A DNA stretch of 64,000 bases, from positions 1,657,501 through 1,721,500 of the forward strand of contig CM076959.1 of assembly GCA_039566865.1 (NCBI GenBank). The letters are read 5' to 3'. Both the position numbers and the translations under genes were made by a program. Positions 46,455 through 58,286 of this stretch are shown here, piece after piece. The DNA is from Aurelia coerulea. Taxonomy: Eukaryota; Cnidaria; Scyphozoa; Semaeostomeae; Ulmaridae. Every line of letters begins with the position of its first letter. The first letter of the stretch is position 1. The notes beneath the pieces are model-generated. The model was not told the origin of the DNA. It made no database searches and saw only the letters and a program-made list of their open reading frames with translations.

Positions 46455-47679
46455 CGATCACAATCCCTGTTATGGTGAAAAACCAGCATGGTAACAGAAT
46501 TTACGACAAAGGGCATGTGTGTTATTACTGTAATACTCAGTGTTTGAAGATTTCTCGACATCTCCTAACTGTTCATAAATCGGAAACTGAAGTGATGAAA
46601 GTCTTGGCTATCGATACCAGCACTAACGACAACCGTAAAAGGCGTGCAAAAGAACTGGATCGTCTCAGGTACAGGGGGGACTTCTATCATAATCTAAAAG
46701 TATTGAAAACTGGAGGAGAATTGAAGGTGTTCAGAAGACCAGGTCCTGGAGAAAATGTTGATGCCTCTATGTTTACCCCTTGTACACACTGCTTAGCTTT
46801 TATAAGGAAGCATGATCTGTGGCGTCACGTAAAGCAGTGTACCTTCAATGAAGAAAGAACCGACGATGATGACAAGGAAAAACGATGGCACATGAAGCTG
46901 CAGTATGAAAGTGAATTGCTTCTGTTTTCTAACAGATTTCCAGAGGGATCCAGTGAAGCTCTTGGATCACAAGTTCTCAGCACAATGCGGTCAGATGAGA
47001 TCACTCAGACTGTAAAGTCGGACAAGCTCATTCTTATAGTCAGAAGCTCTTTGCTAGAAAGAGGGGGCTCCACAAAGATATCATATATTTCTCAGAGATT
47101 GCGTACGCTTGCTAGGCTCCTCCTAAAGGTTCGAGAAAATGAGGATAGCAATTCAACAGTTTAATTTCTGATGGACTGCATTGCCCCAAGCATGTTTGAT
47201 ATCGTAATTAAAGCAACAAAATCTCTTTGTGGGTATTCTCAGTGCACCACCGAGGCTGGCACTTTCTTTTCAAAACCAGGTCTTGCCTTGAATGTTGGTT
47301 ATGATCTGCGTAAAGCTGCCCTCTTGCTTCGAGGTCAAGCCATTAAGTTGCAAGATAAAGATTTGCTGGAAAGTGTCAATGGATTCACCCAACTGTACGA
47401 ACTTGAATGGAAAATATTAATCTCATCTGCAGCTGGAATTGCAACTGTGTCACAAATCGTTGATATGAACAGTTCAGAACTGGATTGGCTTGCTAGACAC
47501 CTTGGGCATGACATTGCAGTGCACAGAGACTATTATCGACTCCACGAGCACACAATCGAGCTTTCTAAAGTCAGCCGCCTTTTGCTTGCAATGGATGAAG
47601 GGAATGCAGCAAAATGGGCCGGCAAAAAGCTCGACGATAGAGCAATAGAGGGTATGTTAAACATTAATGCATCTTTATG

Positions 47680-48241
47680 CCGGGTGTCCCAAAACGTATA
47701 CAGGTTTGGTTGGTTCCAGCGATGTGACTTTAGCTTTAATCCATGACTAATCACTCTCAAAATGTTTCTCGATAGATACCTTGAACATAGATACCTCTGG
47801 TATTGCTGCTTTGAGAGCAGAAATATTAATCTTGAAAGCTCAAATTTGCGGCCGCCTGGAAACCAGAGCTGTTGGCCTTTTGGCCAAAGCAAATTCTTGA
47901 AGCACATCGAAATTAGGAATTGAAATTAATGAAAATTTAAGAAACTGCCCAATTGGGTGACTGGAGGATGATTTCTGAAAAACAAAATAACAAAAGATCT
48001 AATATTTTTCAAACTTATCAAGGCTATTGTTGGTTTATTCGCTGTGCCTCGAGAATTTGCTTAGGCGAAAAGGTCAATGCTCTGGTTTTCAGGAGGAGGC
48101 AAATTTGAGCTTTCAAGATTAATATGTCTGTTATCAAAGCAGCAATACTATCCAGGAACATTATGAGTGATTAGCCATTGATTCAAGCTAAATTCTCATC
48201 GCTGGAACCAACCAAATCCGTATACTTTTTAGTACACCCGG
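47680..48241. mobile_element. Mariner-like MITE in an intron of the recombinase-like gene
   Basis: The ends are CCGGGTGTCCCAAAACGTAT and, inverted, CCGGGTGTACTAAAAAGTAT, followed inward by the shared 'ttggttggttccagcgatg'. TA lies outside the right end (48242-48243) and near the left end. It sits 28 bases after the splice donor of the first exon, so it does not hit the coding sequence. Confidence 0.75.
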
Positions 48242-48349
48242 TATGTTTTACGAATTCAATGGTATTTTGCTGAACTGGAGTGTATTTTTTGGAAACTGTG
48301 AACTTAAAGCGAGTGTTTATTTCTTTCTTGCAATTCATACTCATTGTAA

Positions 48350-48657
48350 CTTATATGTGAAAATTTTGTGTGGTAAACACTCAGCTTTTAGATCCAAAAG
48401 TAGGAAAATGCTGGCGAGGACTTTGTATGGGAACGAGAATCCCACATTCCATTCTGGTACTTGATTTACTTGCCATTGAAATTTAAATTCTGTTGCGGAA
48501 ACTAACAATTGTATGTATTTAATTTAAATGGCAAGTTTATCATGGATCAGAATGGAACGTCATATTCTCATCCCGATACAAATTTCTTACCAGCAATTTC
48601 CTAATTTCTAGGTCTAAAAGATGATCGATTTTACCAAACAAAATGTTCTCATGTAAG
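48350..48657. repeat. 310-bp imperfect palindrome in the same intron
   Basis: Arms of about 140 bp pair around a centre near 48505: 'ttgtgtggtaaaca' with 'ttttaccaaacaaaa', 'aaaatgctgg' with 'ccagcaattt', 'attccattctgg' with 'cagaatggaa', 'gccattgaaatttaaatt' with 'aatttaaatggc'. No target duplication was identified. It may be a foldback element. Confidence 0.6.
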
Positions 48658-50570
48658 TTAGCTTTTGACGGATAGATTAGCATTTCAGTTTTGAGCATCG
48701 GCCGAGTATTTTTTTCCACAGCCCACCAAAAAAAATCAACTATTTTTTTACTTACCTAGTAGAACTGAAATTTTCTTCCTAAAAATGGAGATTCAAGAAC
48801 ATGTATCAGGGTTGATATCACGTCATTCCAACATCGGAATCTGACCACCTAACTGTAGCAATATCAGATTAAAGAAACTAAATATTTGTGTTATTCCCCT
48901 GAATCATTGCCAGCTCATCTACTCCTAGGGAGCATGTAACTAAGGCACTTACTACTCAATTCAAATTCTTGATAAACTGGGAACAATTACTTCTAAATTT
49001 TAGATCTTCCTCTTGGAGAAGACAGTGAGGATGATAATGATGATGACGTAGTGCTGAATGATGATGATGATGAAATGATAGCAGACTCTGCAAGTAAGTT
49101 TTTCGATTTTTTAGTTTCTTTATTAATGACGAAACTGAAACTGGAATTGAGATTTTGCTGCTTTGATTCAAAAACAACCTTTTTTGGAGCAAGCTTTTTT
49201 CTGATTTCTTAAATTATTGCATTTTCAAGGAAGCATTTCAGTTCGTACGGTAGTATCTAGTATAGACCAAATGCAAAGTCCCTGTAACACTTGCATACAA
49301 CTACTGAAATGCTGAAGAGAAAGGTTTTTTTTTCGTTTTTGAAGCTAAAAGGCAGTCTGCACATATAATAGCTATCATATCTGAACGGTTTTTTGTATGG
49401 AAACGAAAGCTTTATTTGCTGCAACCAAATCAAGATCAATTTGGGAATTTTAGTTTCGTCTCGACTCGAACTGAAAATTACTTTGTGTAAAAGCTCTAAA
49501 CATGGCATGGCAAATAATCAACAGTCTCAACAGCAAATAATCAACAGAATAGACAATTAAGGGCTTGCAGTTGATACTTAGACTTATCAATTTCTTTGCG
49601 GTAACATACTGTTTTTAAACCACTACTGTTATCAAGGAAGTTGCCATTGGTTTCAAGATCCTCCTTTTCTAGACCTACCTAACAAAATGATTGCACATCC
49701 TTATTCAAAATATCTACCATCGGTGTCCTTCTACCTAGTCAACTAAATTTACACAGCAATGAGACAGCTCAATTTGAGTCATCATGTTTCATCATGTGTC
49801 ATATTAGTTTTTGAAATTCACTACTTGACTGAAACGAGTAACATTTAGAGTTTTTCGGAAATATCAAACTTCACTTACAACGAAAGTTGGCGGTGAATGA
49901 TTAAATCGAAAAAACATTCTTTTTCATCCAACATAAGAGGATATCGAAATTTTTCTGTGGATACCTATTTTAGCAATGCTTTTTCTAAATTCTGCTACAC
50001 TATCGCTCTTATATTTTATTGATAGCAAATTTGTTAAACAGTTTCTTTCGTTTGCAGCAAATCATTTAATTTTATAAGCCAAGGCAATGGCATACTTCAA
50101 ATGAAATATATAAAGAGTTTTTTATGTTCTTTGAGTTATTACTCTATTTATGAAACTACTTGCAGACTGAGAATGAAGATCAACTCCCTTCTGAATAGGT
50201 TCTTTCTGTATTCAAATGAATGTTAACACCTTGTTACCTTAGATTCTTTGAAAGACACATTGTAAATTTATTGTATGATCATTGCTTTTATGTTTTAGCT
50301 GAAAGAGCAGATGCAAATGCAGGAGCAGCCAAATCAAAGACCAAAGTCTCCATGCAAAACCCAAAAGTGGCCAAGACTCCTTGGTCGAGAGAAGAATCTT
50401 CAGCAGCGCTAGATTTTTTCTCCACTTTCATTAAGAAGGGGAAGGTTCCAGGAAAAAGTGATGTGGAGGCTTGCATCAAGGCCCATCAAGTCCTGAAGAA
50501 TAGATCCTGGAAGGTGGTGAAGGACTTCGTGAGAAATCAAATTGTGAAGCTATCGAAAATGCTGAAATAG

Positions 50571-52331
50571 ACTTCACAAATTGGGGCATTTCAGATTATG
50601 GGAAATCTGAAAAATCAACCTTCTCATTTTAATTTCAAATCCCCCTAATTTGAAAGGGCAATATTTGCTGACCAAGAAAACATATGAATAAGCTACATAT
50701 CTTTACAGAAACATGTTTGGCAAATTTCTATTCGAGGCTCTCCAAAACTACTTGAGAGAAGACCAATTTTTATTCCACCCTTTAACCAATTTCGATGAAA
50801 TTTGAAATGAAGATTCCACCACCTTCCTTTCATCACTATTCAAGATTTCCATTTTTTACTCCATTTCGATCTCTGTCAAACTAGTTTTTGATATGGCGTA
50901 CTAAATTTTGACAAGAATGTTGAACTAAAGTATGATTTACTTTACAAATAATTGAATACACAGCTATAGGACAGCGTCAGACATTTGGTTTATAGCTTAA
51001 AGTGACCAGGAGATGCTAATAGTTAAGTGAGAGAAAGCTGTATTTGTGGGAATTGCGGAATTTTTTTTCATCCAAGTTTTTGTTTTGTGTATGTAATTTT
51101 GTTCATCTAATTCTCTGCCTTATTTTGGCAATTTTATCCATCGTACAAATCTTCAAAGGCTAGGATCGCTGAATTTTGCTAAACCAACAAGATATGAAAG
51201 GCAGTTGGAAATGCTTTTCTGCCAAGACAATAGATCACATTGGAAGATGAATCTGCAGGGTTATGCTTGGGGGTTGGGATGGGGTGTCAGCCAATGTATA
51301 AGGGTCAGGAGGGTCTTATTTCAACAGAAATAATAATTAACATCAGAAGAACTGAATAATGAAAGATCTTTCCTGTTTCTTTCATATCGAGTTAAAGATG
51401 TGATGTTTCACGTGTCGCATAAACAATCATTACACTAACAATTAGCATCTTCTTATTGCTTTTGTAGATTTTGCCAACACTTTCAGATGAAAATGCGCTG
51501 TCTTCCAAGACTCTTTTTTTCATTGCGGTAGTTTTTGTCATAAATTGACTTACTTCCTTACAACCAAACTTGAACAATATTTAAAGAAGGATTGCTTTGA
51601 TACTCGTGCGTAAGTTTATGTACACAATGCCATCAAAATTTGTTATGTCCTAAAACCCATGCCTTTAAGTCATTTTATTCGATTTCATGAATGTTTAGAA
51701 ATGCAGGGGACTGTAAACCACCATAAATTCCCTTCTTTGGGCAGAACATCCACTTTAGGTCCATATACAGAGAATGTCATAATCCCCCATTGAAATGTTC
51801 CACTGTGCTTCAGTGGCTCGGATCTTCAAAGAAGAAGAGAAGTATTTATTACATAATACCTGACTGGTTTTGAAACTTAAAAGAAAACAGTTCAAGTTGA
51901 TTAATTGTTTGTAGCCAATCTTTTTAAGACATGTAAATTGCATTTGCAATAGACCTTCAAGCTATTCTGCAAAGAGTGTGGACCGGGTGATCTTGTTATG
52001 AATTTTATACGAAAGGCTAGGGCTTCTATTAAACTTTTCACATTCGAAAATATTATTTTAGGATTTATCAAAATATTTAATTCAAACTCTTTTGCAGATT
52101 GGCTGAAAGGTGTATTTGATACTCGGTTATTTGAAATTTGAAAATCAGGTTTGGAATACAGTTATGCTGTTAATGGTTTTATAGCCGTACATTGGTTTTT
52201 AGAAAGATTTTGATCCATATCCTAAGGGGACAAGCATCTACAAGTAATTGATGTAAGGCATACATTTGATTTTGTTCCATTTTGAAAGGCCTTTCAATTG
52301 TAACAATTTGAAGTAATATTGCTCTTTAAAG
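50571..52331. other. Non-coding stretch, nothing recognised
   Basis: This is AT-rich sequence downstream of the last Myb-like exon. Short frames of 60-64 codons lack motifs. No paired repeats found. Confidence 0.45.
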
Positions 52332-52333
52332 TA

Positions 52334-52970
52334 CCGGGTGAGTCAGAAAAAAGGATCCCCGCTTGGAAGGCCACTGCTCCATGAATATCAAAGCAATAAT
52401 ATTGAAAAATGTCTCGTTTTATTGCAAATATGTTCAATTAGGTTCAGTAATTTACCCGGCCTTAATCGGCCATTCCTTCCCGTGGATAAGGGTGATTTTT
52501 TGCAGAAAGCTCCTTCAAAAAACCTGCAAAAACGAATGAAAACAATGAGCACATTTTCCTTCCTAAAATTGACGACACTCACATAATCACATAAATTCAT
52601 GTATTTTGTCCTCTTGGGAGAATGGAATCCCCCTGAATAGGTCATCGATACCAGGGGGAGGACTTGTTCATCCTCCCAAGAGGATGGCACGTGCTAAAGC
52701 GTTCACAAGTCATTGCTGTAAGGCATTGTAAGACAGAAATGTTAGGGAAATCTGTTCATGATTTTGGGCACGTTTTGAAGGTTTTTTGAAGAGGCTTTCT
52801 CGAGAAAATCCCTCATAATTTCAGAATGGACTAGCCGATTTCAGTCAGGTAAATTTTATAGTAGATTTGAACATTTCTACCATAAAACTATATATTTGCC
52901 GATATCATTGTCTTGATATCCAGGGAGCCGTGACCTTTCAAACGGGGATCCTTTTTTCTGACTCACCCGG
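52334..52970. mobile_element. Mariner-like MITE (TA target)
   Basis: TA flanks (52332-52333, 52971-52972) bound ends CCGGGTGAGTCAGAAAAAAG and its inverse, continuing as 'gatccccg' on both sides. It is 637 bp. The termini resemble those at 1934 and 47680 but are not identical. Frames inside overlap on both strands and are not convincing. Confidence 0.8.
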
Positions 52971-52972
52971 TA

Positions 52973-53670
52973 GTAATAAAAAATGAAGCATTCAAAAATG
53001 AAGCATTCATACTGATAAATACCAATGAAGACCCAGGCAACATTTTATCTATGCAAAATATTTAAAAGAAGCATTTAAAAGCAGAATGGATATTAGCTAA
53101 GGGAAGTTTTATCTCTCTGTCCATTCGCCCCAAACCTCGTTCATTTGTTTCTTGTTACTGTTCGCGTTTGCGTTTAATTAGTTATAACTTAAGTTCGTAT
53201 ATTTTGTATTTATCTTCTTTATTGTAGATTCGTAGATTTAGCGTGTAGAGACCATGTACCTCTGGTATGGTGTCGTTGATTGAAAAAAGTAGTTCTTGAA
53301 TTATATAGAGGGATTGATTTTGTTGTGTTTAATGAATATTTAGGTTGATTAACTAAAGGATTGTATCTCAAATTTTAATTTCCACAGCATCTGTCTCATG
53401 TGCATGAAATTTCCTGCCTACAGTAATGGCAATTGAGTGTGTTAGCCTTGCTACCCTGTAAAAAGGAGCACATCTCTTGGAGTAATTCAATTGCACTCAG
53501 AGGGATGACTTTTTATAACGCCATAGAGAACGCTCGCTAAATTTGATCACATTATTCTCATAAGAGAGAAACACTATGGAAAGTAGAGTGACTGCCTTCT
53601 TAAGGCCATTTTTAAGGTTTCCTGAAGAAACTTTTCACAAAATGTCACCTAATAAAAAAGAAACTGTCTC
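52973..53670. other. Non-coding stretch, nothing recognised
   Basis: No gene or paired repeat is seen. A short direct duplication ('aatgaagcattca', twice at about 52982-53009) is the only local structure. Confidence 0.4.
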
Positions 53671-53714
53671 ACATACATACATACATACATACATACATAC
53701 ATACATACACACAT
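53671..53714 (-). repeat. (CATA)n microsatellite, likely LINE tail
   Basis: About ten CATA units lie just beyond the 3' end of the minus-strand LINE fragment at 53774-54120, in the position of its tail. Confidence 0.8.
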
Positions 53715-53773
53715 AGCCCTCTGCCCATTGTTAGTTTTTCGTAATGGTAATGATAGATCAGTCTCGGTGTTTC

Positions 53774-54120
53774 TCAGTTTTCTGACATTTCAAGAAGAAT
53801 TTTTTCGAACAAATCTGAAAGGTACTCCGGGACCAGACCATTTAGTGAGTTGTACATTGTGGTAGTTGTTTCGCTTCTAATAATATCATTTACAGTAGGC
53901 CAATTTAAACTGCGAATTAATGCCGTAGCAGGCATATAAAATCGACTTTTAGTTACAATCCTAACTGCTCGATTTTGCAACTTCTGCAGGGTTTGCAGTT
54001 TAGTCACCCCACAGCACCCCCACACCGAACAACAGAACCGAAAATGGGGCTCGACGATACCCCTATACATTGCACTCAAGGAACTGACAATCAAAGGCTC
54101 CCATAGTTCCAATGCTACGG
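53774..54120 (-). pseudogene. CR1-like LINE fragment after the RT domain, minus strand
   Basis: One 112-codon frame encodes YRGIVEPHFRFCCSVWGCCG, LQTLQKLQNRAVRIVT and TTTMYNSLNGLVPEYLSDLF, typical of the segment downstream of RT motif C in CR1/L2-like LINEs. The copy is 5'-truncated at about 54120 and lacks the usual C-terminus. Confidence 0.8.
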
Positions 54121-54374
54121 ATTATACACCTTCAAATACAAGTAAGCAGCAGTGATATCCTGTTGTTTGTGTGATTTTCAAGACCACAGTTTTAATTTTT
54201 TTGCTTTTTTTTCTTTTTTTTAGCTTTTTTGAAGAACCGAGCGGTTTACTGAATCGCTGTTCTTGAAAATCGTTTGAACCTCAAAGAAAAGAAAGACATA
54301 TCTCGCGGCAGTTGGTTGACTGTAGCATGCCTTAAGCACCAATCAGTACATATAAACTGATCTGTAAGCGAAGT

Positions 54375-56689
54375 ATGGAAAGTGACGTTTCAAAACATGC
54401 AAGCACTTGTGAAGGCGTCGTCGAAGCCACGAATTTAGGCCCTTCTGGCCTATCTCATTTAGGGAACAAAGGTGACAGCCAAAGCAAATTTTACGATGTA
54501 ATTCACGCTGACAGTGTCGTTCACTTGTTAACATGGTTAGAAAAATGCATGCAAAACCCTTACAAGAGTGTAAAGTGGTCTGTAAAAGATAAATATATCT
54601 TTCAAAACAAAGGAATCCTGATCCTAGATGGCCAGGTCTATAACGCGGACCTCGCGGACCACGCGGACCTCGCGGACCAAGACCAAGGAGGTAAAATGGT
54701 CCGCAAAAAAAAGGTCCGCGTTTTAGGATTTTGCATAGGGGCAAATCCTAAAGCGCGGACCTCGCGGACCTTTTTTTGTTTTAGTTCCTGCTTCCAACGC
54801 TGATTTGCAAATTCATCACGATGTTGTTTCTTGCCGAGATGAAAAAGATCTGTACTAATCACATTTCACTCCCAGTATGTGCAAGTCTCTCGTCGCCAGT
54901 TAGGGTCTGAAAAAGCTTGGACGAAGCTAGTAAATGAAATATCAACACCAACGATATCCTGATTCATTTCTTTTTATCTGTATACGTGGCATATTCGTAG
55001 TGATGCAATCCGAATCATCTCCAAGTAAAACCCGTTTCTCGCAAAAGCCATGAGTTTGATATGACTTCCTCATTAGGCCTAAAAGCGGGCCTAAGCTTAT
55101 CACCCCTCGGAAATCAATAACACCATGTGCGAAATAAGATCGAAGTCCAATTTCACGACAGCTGAGAATTACGACTAGAGCACAATAATGTGAAAAGAAA
55201 TGACAAAAGACACGTTGGTTTTTCCTCTCCTGGAAGATTGGGGCCTGATAAACATACAACAAAAAAGTCCGCGAAGAAAAGGTCCGCGTTTTAGGATTTT
55301 GCATAGGGGCAAATCCTAAAGCGCGGACCTCGCGGACCTAAATAATTTTCTATCCTACATGCATGAGTAAATCCAATCATGAATGCGTGTTCAATTTTTA
55401 TTATCCCCAATGTCGTATTTCTTGACATAGCTTCGCATTTCAAACCTTTTTGAGTGTATATTTCTCGAACGAAATTTTTTTACTGCAAAGCGAATCGAAA
55501 AACTCCACACACTGCACATTTGAGACTACGACTACAGTGTGACTATTTTTCTCAATCAGTGAATTGTTATCAGAATTGAAAATTGAAAAGTGAATTGAAA
55601 AAAAACCCCACACTGTCGTAGTTTCAAATGTGCATTGTGTGGGGTTTTTCGATTCGCTTTGCAGTAAAAATTTTTCGTTCGAGAAATATACACTCAAAAA
55701 GGTTTGAAATGCGAAGCTATGTCAAGAAATACGACATTGGGGATAATAAAAATTGAACACGCATTCATGATTGGATTTACTCATGCATGTAGGATAGAAA
55801 ATTATTTAGGTCCGCGAGGTCCGCGCTTTAGGATTTGCCCCTATGCAAAATCCTAAAACGCGGACCTTTTTTTCGCGGACTTTTTTATTGTATGTTTATC
55901 AGGCCCCAATCTTTCAGGAGAGGAAAAACCAACGTGTCTTTTGCCATTTCTTTTCACATTATTGTGCTCTAGTCGTAATTCTCAGCTCTCGTGAAATTGG
56001 ACTTCGATCTCATTTCGCACATGGTGTTATTGATTTCCGAGGGGTGATAAGCTTAGGCCCGCTTTTAGGCCTAATGAGGAAGTCATATCAAACTCATGGC
56101 TATTGCGAGAAACGGGTTTTACTTGGAGATGATTCGGATTGCATCACTACGAATATGCCACGTATACAGGTAAAGAAATGAATCAGGATATCGTTGGTGT
56201 TGATATTTCATTTACTAGCTTCGTCCAAGATTTTTCAGACCCTAACTGGCGACGAGAGACTTGCACATACTGGGAGTGAAATGTGATTAGTACAGATCTT
56301 TTTCATCTCGGCAAGAAACAACATCGTGATGAATTTGCAAGTCAGCGTTGGAAGCAGGAACTAAAACAAAAAAAGGTCCGCGAGGTCCGCGCTTTAGGAT
56401 TTGCCCCTATGCAAAATCCTAAAACGCAGACCTTTTTCCGCGGACCATTTTACCTCCTTGGTCTTGGTCCGCGAGGTCCGCGTGGTCCGCGAGGTCCGCG
56501 TTATAGACCTGGCCGATCCTAGATGGAAAGTTAGCACCAACTGATGGTGTTGCTCAACCAAAAGAGTCATTCGTACCTTTTTTTCATTCAAATATTAACT
56601 TTTACAAGATACTTTACATTCTACTATACCTAATTCTAATTACTATACGACACTACAGGTACGATACCATGGAGAGCGAAATACTATGA
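54375..56689 (+). pseudogene. Unidentified open frame interrupted by a palindromic element
   Basis: From the ATG at 54375 the frame runs 85 codons (MESDVSKHASTCEGVVEATN..., then HLLTWLEKCMQNPYKSVKW) to the exact border of the element at 54630. If the element and one copy of its 10-bp duplication are removed, the same frame continues at 56525 for 54 more codons to a TGA at 56687. That continuity suggests a real coding sequence before the insertion, but the last 20 or so codons are AT-rich and may be intronic. I do not recognise the protein. Confidence 0.4.
54630..56514. mobile_element. 1.9-kb near-perfect palindromic (foldback) element, Mutator-like
   Basis: The two halves (54630 to about 55570, and about 55580 to 56514) are inverted copies almost base for base. 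The ends read GGCCAGGTCTATAACGCGG, and the 10-mer GATCCTAGAT flanks both (54620-54629, 56515-56524). Near the ends and inside, GGTCCGCG or its inverse recurs many times, with 'ttttaggattttgcatagg' between copies. Each arm contains the same frame (about 112-120 codons, MQNPKTRTF...), mirrored on the two strands. A 9-10-bp duplication and very long termini suggest a Mutator-like origin; this is inferred. Confidence 0.85.
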
Positions 56690-57083
56690 CTATCCCATGT
56701 TCGTTACAGGAGGCTTCCTCAATTAAATCTGCTTGTGAGAAAGTCAACCCAAGAAAGTCTTCAGGTCACGAAAATATTACAGCAAGAGAACTAAAGGAAA
56801 TGGCTGGGTCCTTCTGCTATGGGCTTCAAGGAGTGATCAATAAAGCAATTGCAGATAGAAAATACCCCACAAGATGGAAGATAGCCAAATTTAAGTCATC
56901 CTACAATAAAGGTGGCAAAAAATTAACAGAAAACTATCTCCACTGTCAATGTTAAGTGTTCCCAATGAGATATTTGAGGGTATCATAAGAAAGGAAATGG
57001 AAGGTCACATAAAGAAAAGTAACTTGGCAACAGAAAACCAATGGGGTTACAAGGAGGGTCTTGGTACAAAATCAATCCAATCT

Positions 57084-57445
57084 TGAAAAACAATCTGAAG
57101 CTGGACATCCCTGACATGTCGATAGACCGAGCTCACCGTATTGGCTCTGTGATAGAGGACTCTGACACCGGTAAAAGATACCGTCAAATAATTGTTCGTT
57201 TTGCAACGTGGCGTCACCGTACGCAAGTATATAAAGCAAGAAAAACCGCCAAAAAATTCAAAATACGACTTGACTTGACACATAAAAGGGTCAAGCTGCT
57301 GCAGAAAGCTAATGGCTTGTTGGAGACTATTGATGGATGTTTTGCCTTTGCTGATATTAACTGCAGGCTATGTTTGAAATTAAACGATGAGTATCGTTAC
57401 TTCTCTACCGAGACAGAGCTATTTGAATATATTAAATACATTTAA
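57084..57445 (+). pseudogene. LINE ORF1 C-terminal part
   Basis: The frame opens at 57041 in the flanking LINE, but the element-specific part starts at 57084. It encodes DIPDMSIDRAHRIGSV, RQIIVRFATWRHRTQVYKAR and LDLTHKRVKLLQKA, the RRM-like/C-terminal segment of L1-type ORF1 RNA-binding proteins (the R-x-H-R-I and I-V-R-F motifs). It ends in a TAA at 57445. The N-terminal coiled coil is missing because of 5' truncation, but the remaining frame is intact. Confidence 0.75.
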
Positions 57446-58286
57446 TTTCATAATTTAAGACCTTAACCCAAATTGTTTGCCCAAGTCACAAACCTATTTT
57501 GCTTGAGAGTTGTTTAAAAATAAAATTCTACCATATCAGAAAATCACTAGCGGAAGATATATTTTCCTTTTTTATGATTGGCAAGGTCTGTGGGAAGCTC
57601 TGGATTGCGAGTGGGACTTGTGTATCGTGCATCGGGTCTTCCTTGGTTCTTTCGTTTCTGGCGTGCCGGGATGTCGGGTGGCGGCTTCGGTCCTCATGTG
57701 TGGCAGATCTGCCATACTTGGGGCCTGGGGGTGGTGCTTGGGGTCTCGGTGTGTCGGAGGGGTTGGGTTGATAGCTCCCGAAATGATGACAATAATCATG
57801 GATCTGACGACGTCTACAGACAATTAACTTTAGGCTTTCAATTTTGGAAAAACGACACTGGAAATCTGCAAAAACTTTCTTTCTCTGTTGAAAATAGTTT
57901 TATTAGTCTCATAGGTTTTTACCGTAGAATTACATGCTTCATGAGCATTCCGACTTTTATTAGAATAATGCCACTTTGAAATCCCACCAGCAAACCCAAC
58001 ACAATGACCGAATATACCAAAGTTTCTTTTTGTGTATTGCTGTCTGTTTTTGTTTTTAATGTTGTAACGATATTATTTTTCATTTGGTCTGATACACAAG
58101 TACAGGGGTCTTTAATCAAGAATGGCACATTTCTATTCATCCTTTGTTTCAGCATTTCAATGACATAAGCGATAGGTTTCCCAAATCGTGATGTAGTTTG
58201 ATATAAACCAGTGGCGCGCGGCAATTGGTTGTTTCCGTATCCACCTACACAGACGGGAAAAATTTCCATGCACATTCAGCTTTATA
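57446..58286 (+). other. Spacer between ORF1 and ORF2 of the inserted LINE
   Basis: It is 840 bp, partly G-rich on the plus strand (57590-57770). Several overlapping short frames in three phases, and a 118-codon minus-strand frame (57919-58275), show no recognisable motif. It is probably the untranslated inter-ORF region. Confidence 0.45.

Larger units (their letters stand above)
46455..50570 (+). pseudogene. Zinc-finger / tyrosine-recombinase-like / Myb-like gene, probably broken
   Basis: The exons are 46455-47651, 49004-49093 and 50299-50570, all with proper splice signals and matching phases (1, 1). The first carries a C2H2-like finger (CYYCNTQCLKISRHLLTVH) and a second Cys/His segment (CTHCLAFIRKHDLWRHVKQC). 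It then has an in-frame TAA at 47162-47164, after which the same frame resumes for 160 codons and ends with WLARHLGHDIAVHRDYYRLH, like the H-x-x-Y end of tyrosine recombinases of the Crypton type. The middle of that domain, with the catalytic Arg box, seems to be deleted. The second exon is an acidic linker. The third is a Myb/SANT-like module (PWSREESSAALDFF ... RSWKVVKDFVRNQ). The single stop and missing core point to a pseudogene or a repurposed protein. Confidence 0.65.

Noticed and set aside
54942..56181. Two 112-120 codon frames on opposite strands in the palindrome
   Set aside because: They are mirror images caused by the inverted arms and show no recognised motif, so I do not count them as two genes; a captured host exon cannot be excluded.
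57572..58275. Frames in the LINE inter-ORF spacer, including a 118-codon minus-strand frame with a hydrophobic segment
   Set aside because: No motif, three competing phases, and location between ORF1 and ORF2 of a LINE make a gene unlikely.
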